64,000 bases of DNA from Macrotis lagotis (Eukaryota > Chordata > Mammalia > Peramelemorphia > Peramelidae): assembly GCF_037893015.1 (NCBI RefSeq), contig NC_133665.1, forward strand, positions 194,552,146 through 194,616,145, read 5' to 3'. A model generated the notes under the pieces. The model saw only the letters and a list, made by a program, of their open reading frames with translations. It was not told the origin of the DNA and searched no databases. Made by a program: the position numbers and the translations under genes. How positions within the stretch are numbered: the stretch's first letter is position 1; every line of letters starts with the position of its first letter. Below, in pieces: positions 12,301-24,500 of this stretch.

Positions 12301-15300
12301 GACGTGCTGGTAACGTCTGTTAAGAAGGCAAACAGAATGGAACCCAAAAAGATGGAGAAGGGGCAGAAACATCGAAGATCCAGTGGCTCTGACCAGCCTA
12401 CAGCAGGGGGGCAGGGGGCGTGGACAGAGGGTCCTCCCAAAAAGGACTCCTGCTACACCCGCCCTGAACTCTCACTCCACCCCCAACTTGTCTATCTTCC
12501 TGCCCTTCTATGCAACCGCATCACTTTTGGCCCCTGCCCACCAGTCTTCGCATGCTTCACCCCACAACTCAGTTATGCAGGACTTCATCCTGGCCGTGCC
12601 CTCCACCTGGGCACCCTCCCCAAGACTTTCGCTGGTACACACCCATCTCTGCCCATCTTTTCTCCCAGTCTAAACTCTAAGCTCCCTGAGGGCAGATGTG
12701 CCCTGAGTTTGAGCCTGGGCCCCCAGGATGTGGTTAAAAAAACTGTGCTGTCTGACAAGTCTACTTCTAGGACAGAGACACAGTGGTGTTAGGTTCAGAG
12801 CCTGACCATCCTCACCGCAGGGCATCGGCACCGTATTTGTCAATGATCATCGTCGGATCGGGGTAATTCTTCTTACGCTTGCTCATTTTCTGACCGTCAC
12901 TGGAAAATCAAGGGTCGCATCACACCTGGACCATCAACCATTTCCTCCCCAAGAGGTCAGGCCAACCTCAGCCCATCACCAAAAAGGGTCAAAGGGCAGT
13001 TGCTGGGCAAGCTTTCCCAAATCCTCTCCAACCACAGGAGCTAGGCACACACACAGATGCCTGGGGGTCAGTGTCGAAGACCCCAACCAAACACATCCAT
13101 CCATACACACCCACCCACCAATCCATCCATCCATCCATCAGCTCATCAAGACAGAGCGGTACATCCACCACACAACAAGGGAAGACAAGGGCTCTGTACC
13201 TAGCCAGGATCAGCCCGTTGGCAATCACGTTCTTGAAGGGAGGCTTCCCAAAGAGTGCTGTAGCTAGCACCAGCAGAGTGTAAAACCTAAGGAAGGACAA
13301 GTGGCGTCAGTGGGCCTGGAAGGGAGTCTCAAGTTCGGCATTTCATTGGCAGCTCCCTTCCACTACTCTTGAGCATAAGCCTGGGAGTCACTCAGCACAG
13401 GGTCATCCGGGACTGGAGGGGCTTCAGAGCTAACTCAGACTCCCTACACCCAACATGAATGACTGTATAGACACCTCTGATTAGAAGCCAGTGACATAGC
13501 CCACCGGGGTCACCTGGTGCCAGCTCCCCTTCCTCTCAGGCCCCCATCTGAGCAGTTCAATGCATTAAGTCACTCACAGGTCTCGTCACCCGTCAAGAGA
13601 CAACATGAAGACAGGCTGACGATAACGCCGGGGCTACTCTGTCAACCCATCCACCCCCTCAACCACTCTATGTGAGCCATCTGAGGATCAAGTGCCCACT
13701 GGGTGCTGGGCCCTGGGTGGCCTATGGGATGTCCCTCAAGAGGCTAAGCCAAGTCAGGGTGTCTCTTAGGGAGCCTTTGGCAGGTGTGGGGCTCTCCCTG
13801 CCCCTGGCTGAGGACCCCCACTGGGTACACAGGGCAGGGACATTGATGAGGGAGCAGAGTGAAGAGGATGCGCCTCCCAAGCAGAGGCAGTGATGCCATA
13901 AGCACCAAGAGCCACGACCCAGGGTAGACGGAGGGTGGCTTAGCCAGGCAGGGGCAGGGGAGCCCTTGTCCTTCTCTGGCTCATGTCATAGAGGGGAAAG
14001 GTAGAACAGTCCTAAGCGCTTGTGTGCCAGATGTGAGGTCAGCACTTTGACAAACACAAGGTGCCTGGAAGGAGATGCCAAGAATCTCCCCATTTTACAG
14101 GAGAGGAGGCAGAGGGGAAGGAACTTGCCCAAGGTCACTCTGCTAGGCTGCATTTAAACTTGGCACTCTCTGCCTTCACCAAGCCATCCAGTTAGCAGGT
14201 TAGAGCCCTGGAAAGGCGGGGAGGAGGAGGGGACCCAGGACAGGCCACTGATGGCTGAGACTAGAGACGAGGAGGGGCTCATAGGTTTCTCCTTAGGGAT
14301 GACTCGGGGGAGGGGGAATTGGGTCTGGAAAAGTGGGGCTCATCTCTGTGGATGGGGATGGAGAAAATGCCTGACTGCCCCATGCCCCTCTCTTCTCTGA
14401 GGTCCTGGCGCAATCCCAGCAGGGGCCTCTCGCTCACCATCCGCGGGTTTGGTCAATGCCCTCAGCGATGAAGTCAGCAGGGAAAGCTTCCTCAAACTCC
14501 CGCCTATTCTCGAAGGGGTAGTGGACCTGGGCGTAGGGCATGCTCCCGCTCTCAAACCAGCAGTCGAAGACTTCGGGCACGCGGTGCAAAAGGCCCTTCC
14601 CCAGGCGGGAAGGGATTGTCAGGTGATCTATGCTGTGTGAGAAAGTGAGTGCCATTACTACTGGGGAGGGAGGGTGCCAGTGGGTTCTGGACCAAGACCC
14701 CAAGAGAAGCCCACCCAATGCAGTTCAGGCCCACTCAAGGTTGCACACTGACCTCTCCCTGTGGAGATCTGAGATCTTGGCTCCTGTCAATTCCTCCAGC
14801 TCTGCCATTGACCCGACACAGACCACCTGCCCAAGACCAAGAGGTGTTGCGTCAGAAATCACCAAGCAGGACAAGGGGGTAAATTCTGACACTGAACACA
14901 GCTCTTGCAAAGAAAGGCTCCTCAGGCCCGCTGGGACTTGGCCAGGAGAGGCGGGTGGTGTGCAGCCAGAGCTGGCACCAGGCCCGGATGACCAGGCCAG
15001 AGGATGCCACCAAGGGAGAGAGGGGCTTCCTCCTCTTCCCACCTTAGCCTTGGTCTGCCAGGACTCAACCTGAAACGATCTACAGCTCCTCCCTGATGGC
15101 CCCCAGGATGGAGGCTCCTTGCTGCAGCCGTACCTCTTCAAAGTCGTCGCTGACCCACAGAGGGATTGGAGTGCCCCAGTATCTGTTTCTGGAGATGGCC
15201 CAGTCACGGGCATCCTTAAGCCAATTCCCAAAGCGCTTTTCCCTCACAAACTCAGGAACCCTGCAGAAGAAATCCAAATTATGAAGGCAGAGACACCACC

Positions 15301-15499
15301 AGGTGGGGACCCAGGGACGGGGTGAGCCTACACCTCCAGAGGCAGCCACTCCTCTAGGGGACGACTCCCACCAACAAGCTTGTCCTGACTTTAAATCTCT
15401 AATGGATCTTTTTGCTGCTTCTGGGCACACACATTTGTGTGTGTGTGTGTGTGTGTGTGTGTGACAGATGTAGTGACAAGAAAGAGAGCTAGAGGGGGG

Positions 15500-15538
<39 letters not shown>

Positions 15539-18500
15539 GACAGAGACAGAGACAGACAGACAGGGAGAATCATAGACAGACAGAGGAGAGAAAAAAAAGA
15601 GACAGAGATACACAAGGGGTTGGCTGGCCGGCCGATCAGGCCCTGTCACTGGCCTGGGGAAGAAGCTCACCAGTAACAGTGGTCATTGTTCTTCAGAAGC
15701 GTGTCCACCATATGCTCCACTCTTACAAACCAGCTCGGGACAGCTTTGTAGATCAGTGGTGTGTCAGACCTGAGGAAGCCAATAGAAGGTCAGCCAGGCT
15801 GCCAATGTGACTGAAGATGCCGGAGCTATGCCCACTCCTGCCCGGCTCACCTCCAGCAGAAGGGGTAGTTGTGGCTGACGGTGCCAGTGAGGAGCAGCCG
15901 GCCTTGCTCCTTGATGGCCCGGATGATGTTCTTATCGGCGTCCTGAGACACAAAAGGAATCCTGAGCAGAGCCTACCTGAGGGGGCCTGCCAGGTCAAGG
16001 TTTCACCAGGGAAGCTCCACATGCTGTTGGTGGAGTGGCCTGGAGCCTCCCCTCCCCTTCCAGTCAGTGACTCCTCTCCTGGGCAGGGTCCCCTTCATGA
16101 CCTCCCACTCCAGGAGGCTCACAGTCACCAGGCGTTTCTGTCGTTCCTGGCCCAAGAAGCAGAGGGGAAGAGGCTGAGATGGCCCCATATGAGGCTCTAA
16201 GAGCACGATTCCATGGTGCCAGGTCAGGGTGACTGAGCAGCCCCAGGGACCGGGAAAGGGAACCCTGGACCAATTCCAACAGCTGGCCTGGACTCTTAAT
16301 AGAATGGCCTGCTTGATCTTCAGCCCCCTCCCCCCGTCCCCCAATCTCCCTCTGGGAAATCTATTATTCTCTCCATTTTACAGATAAGGAAACAAAAGCT
16401 CAGGGTGATCTTTCCCAGGGACACAGCTATTCCCTGTCCAAGGCTAGATTCACATTTGGCTCTTCCTGGCAATAGCCCTCACCAGGAGCAGCCCAAGCTC
16501 TTCTCTTCCCTCTGGGTCCTGGACTCTCTCCCTGCCTGTCTGACCAATTCCACAGGCTCTTCTGCAGGGTCCTCACCCAAGTCAGCTCTCCCCAGAGGGG
16601 CTGTCCAGATGTCTGCCTCTGGCCCCTCATCACAGAACTAGCCCTCAGCACTTGCCTGAAAGCCTGTCCGGCCCCACCATCCAGACCACAGACACTGAGG
16701 AGGCCCCTCCTGGAGGCTGGGGCTGTGCTCTGCTAAATGGCAAAGACCACCCCTAGTCCCGAGAAACAGGTGGACTAGAGGAGAAGAGGGTGGACAGCAG
16801 AGCAGGAGAGGGAGAGTGGGCCAGACTGGGGCAGGAGAAGGGAGGGACTCGTTGGAGAAGCAAGCTGGGGCAGAGGGGGGTTGGGGGGGTGGATGAGATC
16901 CCAATGCCACTGACATCTGCCTGCTGCTCCTGTCCACATGTCCAGAGCCAAACCTCCCTGATTGCCCCCCATAGCATGAGGGGCGGCCTAATCTCATTCC
17001 CTCCAGACTCCACTTCTACTTATGACCCAGCAAGGCCTCTCTTCCACCCCACATGCCTCCCCACCTCCTCTCTAAAGGAATGAGAGCATCTAAATGGCTT
17101 TGCCAGGGAATGGCAAGTGACCCCCTGGGTCTGTCCCCCCTGCCCAGTCTTGCTTTTTATCTACATTGACACTGAGCCTGAGCATCTCCTTCCTGGACTT
17201 TTGGGCCTGGAGAATTGGGCATTAACAGGTAGAGTCCTGGCAGGGCTTCCAGGAGCAGCCCAAGGACCCTGAGAGGGGAGAGGGCACTGGGAATGGATGC
17301 CCTCCTAGGTGAGGATGTCTCCTGGATGTCTCTGAGCAGACAGAAGACATGGGAATGGCCAGTCATCTGTAGAGTCCTGCCCCCAAAGCTTCCTGGGGAG
17401 CTTGTGCCCCTCTCAGAGAGGCCTCCAGCACAGGTACTAAGAAGTTATGGGCTTTCCAGTCTACTGTGACAGGTGCTCTAGACCCCAGAAATGCATCAGC
17501 CTTCTCATTAAGGAGCCCCCCCACCCCTGGGAACACCACCATACCTTCACATACTGCCCAGCAAAATCGGTGACCTCAGATGTGAAGCAGCCAGAGGCGT
17601 CGACAGGACAAACTGGGACAGAATCTTTCTGGATGATGTTGGAGTCCATGCAGACTCGATAATCATCCTGAAAAAGAGCACACTGGGCTGTCAACTTCTC
17701 CAAGTGAGAAGGAGAGGGGAGCCCAAGGAACCAGGATGCATGACATCCTTGCACTGGGGCTTCAGTCTGATGCTCCCTCTGCCTGAGGATGGTCGGTCAG
17801 GCTGTGGGATGGCCCACCTTGGGAAGGCCAACTCTGACCAGCCCGGGGAGAGCCAACCAGATCTCTGCCCCTGGCAGGGCCCTGCTTGCCCAGGCTGAAC
17901 TGTGCCTGGACCCTCCTATATTCACATGACACATGAGCCAGGGGCAGACTCACGGGCTCACCCTGCCTGGCCTCTCCAGCCACTGGAGCTCCCCAAGATC
18001 AATCTAATGCCTTCCAGCTTTCCCCCTGCCCCTGTGGTGCCCCTAGCTTCCTCGACCCCATGGCCCAAACTGGCCTGGGCAGGGTAGAACTTGCAGCCCC
18101 TCAGGGCTTCTGCCACCTTTAGTACCTTCCCCTGCCTCAGCTGGAACCCAACCCCCTGCCCTGGTTTTCTAAAGTTCTTTCAAGGGCCTTGCAACATTTC
18201 AGCCCCTTCCTTTCCCCTGGGATCATTTCTCTGTGTCTTTGTCAACACCCCATTATCTCAACTGAGAGGAATGTATTGGGCAAGAGAATTTCTGTTCCCC
18301 GCCCCCAGACTCCCTCTGAAGGCCTCTTCGGTTTCCTATGCCGAGGCTCTTCACACCTTTTCCATTAGTCTGACCCTTCCAGACCCCACTTCGAGGAGTG
18401 GTCCCTAGGCCACAGGCCCAGCAGAGCCTCCTATGGATACCCAGAGGCCTTGTGGGGGTCTCTGTCAGCCTGTTGATTAATCAACAAACTGATTAGGGAC

Positions 18501-21500
18501 CTATGCTGTGCAAAGCTTGAAGGGCAGAAGAACAGACCCTGCCCTCAATAAGTTGTCTGACTGGGAGAACCTGCCAATATCTGGGGGCCTCCCGTGGCAG
18601 CCCCCCCACCCAGCCCAGGGGCTCTGCGGACTCACAGCCCCAAAGTAGGGTGCCTGGTGGACAACGCCAGTGCCTTCCTCTTCCTTCACATAGTGGTCCA
18701 CGAGCACGGTGAAGGCGCCGTCTTCTTTACACTGTGTGTATGGGGGGCAAGGATGTGGCCAGGTTAGGGCGCTGCCTGTCCCTGAGCATCAGCAGCTTGG
18801 TGAGGACCAAATGCCTGTGAAACCCACTTTCCCCTAACCTAGACCCCGAGGGACTGGGCCATGTAGAACCATGCCCTAAGGAAGCCCCAGAAGCCCCAAA
18901 GGAAAAGGCCTTGGGCAAGGCTGACTCAGGGTGGAGAGGTGTCCACTGCCCCCCCACTTTGGGCAGCCCTCAGGGGAGGAGACTTTGCACTTCTGTCCAG
19001 TGTACCCCAAACCTTCTATGAGAGACATAGGAGATACCCTGAGGGTATACCCTGAGGAGAGGGGAGGGAAGGAGCCCAGTGCTACATGCTCCACAAATAG
19101 AAACTCTCCAGATTTTGACAACCATTGGAGGGTGGAGCTGCTAGGACCCTTACTTTACAGAAGAAGAAATTGAGGCTATATTTGAACCCAGGGTTTTGGA
19201 CACTCTAACCACTGAGTCACCTCTGTCTGTTCCTCTCCAATCCACCTTCAGCCCATGCCCAAGCCGTCAGGCTTCTGGACATGCTCACACACGTCCACAG
19301 CCTTCCCTGTGATGGTTCAGAATAGAGCTCGATCCCCAGATCTAATGGCACCTCCTTGCCACCCAAATCCACCCCTCCAGTACTGTAGCTTGCACTATAA
19401 GCCAGCAGCCTCCCAACACCTCCAGATCTGCATCCCCCTTCCCCTCAGCCTTGAGTCCATCTTCTAAAGCCAAGTGCGGGAAAGGTGGCTACCACTGGCA
19501 GGTATCACCTCCCAAGACTGAAAACTTCTGCTACTGGGTCCCCCTCTGTTTCTTCCTCTGTAAGTTGGGGGGAGGGAGTTGGACTCAGCAGCCAGATGCT
19601 GGGGGAGAGGTTAAGAGACCTCCCCCGGTGAGAGGATAAAGAAGGTGCAATGATGCAATGATGGGTCGATTACAAAAAATCTGACCCCCCCCCCCCAAAA
19701 GAGCAAACAGGACCCAGCCTTGTCCTCAGGCTCAGGGCAAAGGGGCTGAGGGTCCCTGGGCCTGAGTCTGTCTGACAAGCCTGCTGGTCAGAGGGTGATC
19801 CCTCCCTTCCTGAGCAGCTCCAGAAGCCAAGGCCCAAGCTAGGGGAACTTATCGGTGGCCTGAGGGCTGGAGCTCAGCTCCTAGCTCCAGGCCAAGTCAA
19901 TGAGGGTGGAAGAAAGGGAATGCAGGACGCAGACACCATCTTACCTTCACAAAGTACTCAAACATTGGCTTGTAGCGCTTGCCTTTGAGAGAAATGCCAG
20001 GAAACCTAGAAGAGAACAGAAAATTGTCCAATTAAATGAAAATACCATAAAACTGGATGGTGAAGCTAAAAAAAAAAAAAGCCCCATTTTGTGACTCTCC
20101 CACTAACTTCCTGATGGACACCACCAGGCAGGGGATGGCAGATCCACACTCACCTCTCAAGGATCACATAGTCGCCCTCCTGCTTGTACAAGGCTGCCAG
20201 TCTGGCTTCCATCAAGATCAGGATCCTTCCTGTGGCAGTGACTGGGAAACCAACCAAGGGAAGCAAGGATCAGTTAATGGCCCAATTGGCAGTCGGGCAG
20301 GACCCCAAACCCAGGATCACCCCTGGTCCCAAGCAGGGATCCCAGGCACGTTTAGGGAGGATGGAAAAACCAGAGGCCATGAGAAGGACAAGTCATCTGA
20401 TGGCCACCAACCCCAGACCAAAGCCATCAGGTCTGAGGTAGTCAGCCCCAAAGGCTGGGGGGTGGGGGTGGGGGTGTCTCAGTTTTCTAGGCTGTGCCAG
20501 AGGTCCTTCCAGAGTGACTAGTCTGCCCTCCAATCAGCAAGACCAAGAGAAGAGGGGAAGCTAAAAACTCCTCCACAGGTGGGACCCTTTGTAGGGCTCA
20601 CAAGCTAGTAGGGTCAGAGCCTGACATAGTAGGTGGGCAGCAGGCCCGGGCTGGCCCACAGGCTGTCTGCTTTTAAGAGCCAGTGGGAATGGAGGCCTTT
20701 GGCTTTCATCTTCCACAAAGAAGTGATTGGTCCTTACCGGCAAATAAGCATCAGAGATGAGAAAATTATCAAATGGGATGGGATCAAGTATCTGGTCCCG
20801 TGTGATATGTGCTCGTGTGTGCTCGTGTGTGTGTGTGTGTGTGTGTGTGTCTATGGGAATGGCCCTAGACAAGGGTCTGCAGAGCACTCAAAGACTAAGG
20901 CGGAGGTCCCCTCCCTTCCTGAGCAATGGCTGGCACTGATCTCAAAGAGGGCTCATGCCAGAGGGACTGTACTGCTTCATTTGGTCTTAGGAAAGGGGAG
21001 CCCCCACCTGCCCCCTGGGGAGACTGAAGGGGAAGTAGAGGGAACCAAATCCAAAAGTAGTCGATAAAAGTCTCCTGAGGAGGAGGTTAACTCTGAGAGC
21101 AACCCTGGAATGGGTTGGCCAGCTGAGAGAGCACAGGGAGCTTCATAAATGGTGGCCTACCACTGACTGTTCTCTTCCCTTTGTATTGATCCTCCTGGGA
21201 GGCTAGCATTGGGAGTTAACAGAGGAGAAGCTCTGGGCCATTAGAGATTACTCCCTTCTTACATTCTTAGGTGTTTAATAGTTAGTGGACTGATTGCCCC
21301 CACAAGCCCAAGGGGCAGCTTTCTCAACCTCCAACGAGCCCATGTGTTGAACACAATCACCCCCAGTCTCCTCACTGGTAAAACAGGTCAGAGTCGCTGT
21401 ATGCAAAGTACACACCTCTGACAGTGACCACAAGCTCATGTGGGCAGCAGTGCCATAGGCCTTTCTGTAAGCAGCTGCCCATTGCAATGGGCCTGAGGGG

Positions 21501-24500
21501 CCACCCACCCACACCTTGGAGAAGCTGCTGTTCTGTGTCCAACAAACCCCTCCCTGTTGGCGAGGTGAGCTCGCCAGGTGAGAAGCCCCCACACTTGCCT
21601 TGAAGTTTCACATACTGGAGATCTGGATTCACACAGAGGGCCAAGTTACTGGGCAAAGTCCAGGGTGTGGTGGTCCATGCAACCAAAGACACAGTCTCAT
21701 CATCCTCCAAAGGGAAGGTGACAAAGATTGAGGGGTCTTGGACATCCTGAAATGAAGCAAACGGAGGGAGAAATCACCTTGGAAAGGGAAAAAGTCTCAA
21801 TTTCTAGCCTGTAAACTCAAGTACTTTGTTTTTAATCCTATATTTTCCCCCCAACCAAACCCAGAAAATACTTAGTGTAGTAGTTGATGACAGAGAACGA
21901 AGCGGGGGTCAGGTATCGTCCATCTGTGGTCATCAAGGAAAACGCATTTCCAAAGAATTAAAGCTAACTGCTAGCTTTTTTTTCCTTTTAAATATTTTAC
22001 AAAAATCTTAACGACATTTATCCTAGGCCTCCCTGCCTCAGGAGACATCGCCTGTGCTCTTTGACTACTTGTTCCTGACTGGTTGGACAATCCAGGCTGC
22101 AGAGAAGCAGAAAAGAGAAAGCTCAGCTCCTGGGCTCACTCCCTCCTGGGATGTGGGGGCTGGAGCTCCTGCCAGGCCATGTCCTCGGCAGTAGCCAAGA
22201 TCTGGGGTTCCTTTTCATTTAAAGAAACCTTTGGTTTATGGAAGGGCCCTTGTACAAAGACCACTTCCCTACCACCTCCCCCCTGAGACTGCGGTGCCCC
22301 CTTTACAGTGAAGACATCAACTCATCAACAATCAGAGGCCTCTCGGCACCTCCTCAGTTTACAGGGCAAGGATGCCACAAGGGGTTTCTATGAGAGAAGC
22401 TCCAGGAAGAGGACAAAGGTCATATAAGTCTTCACCTCCAGGGTCCCTCTTGCCTGTGCCTCTCCACAGATCCAAAGGTCTCTTTGAAAGGCTCCTATAC
22501 AAAAATCACCCAAAAAAGAAACCCCACATCTTGGCTACAGTTGAGGACACCATCCTGGTAGGAACTCCAATCCCCATATCCCAGGTCTGATTTCCTCCAA
22601 TGAATCAACCCCAGAGGAGAGCCTATCCAAGGCAGGTGCAAAGGCATGCTAGTGAATGGTGGAGGTTGGTCCCTGGACCCCTGAAGGATTGAGGGTCAAG
22701 GAGACACTGCTGCTCCATGACTTGTTCTAAACCTTGGGAAAGGGGTCCACAGGGAGAGGTGTGGGGCAAGGATGTCATCTCCCATTTAAATAGTCACATG
22801 TCAAAGAAAGATTCCCTCATTTCCCAAGGCCTGCTCATCTACATGCACATGACTGCCCACACCTGAAGTGTCTATTTCAGGTCTTTCACTTCGGTGGTCA
22901 GACACTGACCACTGCCCAATGCATTGGCTCTGCACTCAAGAGCTCTTCCTGCATCTTCTTCCTTCAAGTCCCAGCTAAACCCTCATCTCCTAGAGGAAGC
23001 CTTTCCCAACCCTTAGTTCCAGTCTGTTTCCTCTGTTAATTATTTCTTACTTCTCCTGTACAAAGATCATCAGCCTATAAGCTCCTGGAAGGAGAGGACT
23101 GGCTTGGCCTTCTGTTGTATCCCTGTCGTGTCTAGCCCTGGCAGACACCTAATGTTTCCTGACTCAATGCCCACTGGTGGCTGCTGCCTCTCTTCCTTCT
23201 ATTCCTTATCAGTTCATGTGAGTCTGTAGGGGTTTCTCCCGATCTCAAGGCTTAGCCCTTCAGGTACCATACTTGTCTGGACACATTTGTACTCACCCGA
23301 AGCTGATCATTACAAGGAGTGGTTGTTTGGACCATCTGGGGCTGTCCCCAATGGGTAGACCAATCCACAGCCCCAACTCCATATGGAGATCAGATTTTTA
23401 TCAAAGATGCCACACAGCAGGGTGGCTAGGTGGCGCAGTGTATAGCACACCAGCCAGTCTTGGAGTCAGGAGTACTTGAGTTCAAATTTGGTCTCAGACA
23501 CTTAATAATTACCTGGTTGTATGATCTTAGACTAGTCACTTAACCCCATTGCCTTGAAAAAAACAAAAAATAAAAAAGATGCCATACAGCAGTACAGACA
23601 GTAAGAGACATCCTTCTTTTCCCTTGATCTTTTTTTTTTTTTTAAGGATTTTGCAAGGCAAATGGGGTTAAGTGGCTTGCCCAAGGCCACACAGCTAGGT
23701 AATTATTAAGTGTTTTCCCTTGATCTTACAGGGAAAGCATCCAGTGGTTCTCCATTACAAATCATGACATTAGTTTCTGATTTTAGATAAATGCTTTCTG
23801 ATCTAACACCCCAAATCTATGGTCAATTGACAACTAGCAGCAAGCTTATGAGATATTCCCCAATAGGTTAGCAGCCTAAGAGTCCATGGACAGAGGCCCT
23901 TCCATATAAATGGAAACGCAACTCAACAAGCATCATAAAATGATTTTGAATCACCAACAAAAGAAACGTCCATTTAAGCAAGTCAAAGGCTGGCAGTAAG
24001 AGTTGGAAAAAGTCAATACTGAAGGATACGTGGGAAGGCCAAGAAATACCTAGCTGGTCCTAAGGTTATAAAAGCAACTTGGAATCAAGCAGGGTGGTGC
24101 ATGCCCCTGGTGCCAGCTCCTGGGGAAGCTCAGGCTAGCAAATCCCAGGGAACAGGGGCCCAAGTGACCTAGGGAGGGTCAGAAACAGATCAGGTTCTGG
24201 TCCCTAGGACAGCCAGGGTAGGCCTGGCCTGTGGGTAGTATCTGCATTCACAGTCTAGGTGAAATTTTATGTAGATAGGAATAGTCAGCTCTTCCTGTTC
24301 TGTTCTCTCCCCATCCCATCACTGGGTATATGCCCCAGGAATTAAAAGACAGAAAGGCCCCCAATGTACTACACCCCCCCCCACATACATACATCCTCAG
24401 ACAGACCTGGGATCGAGGGATGTCTTCATGTCCCCACAGGTTCTCTAGAGAGAACACTCTCCAGGGCCACCCTGAGCTGAGGACAAGGCTAAGAAGTGGC

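Noticed and set aside
12304-12792. 162-codon plus-strand frame in an IARS1 intron
   Set aside because: No recognisable domain, on the strand opposite to the gene, and bounded by unique intronic sequence; treated as chance.
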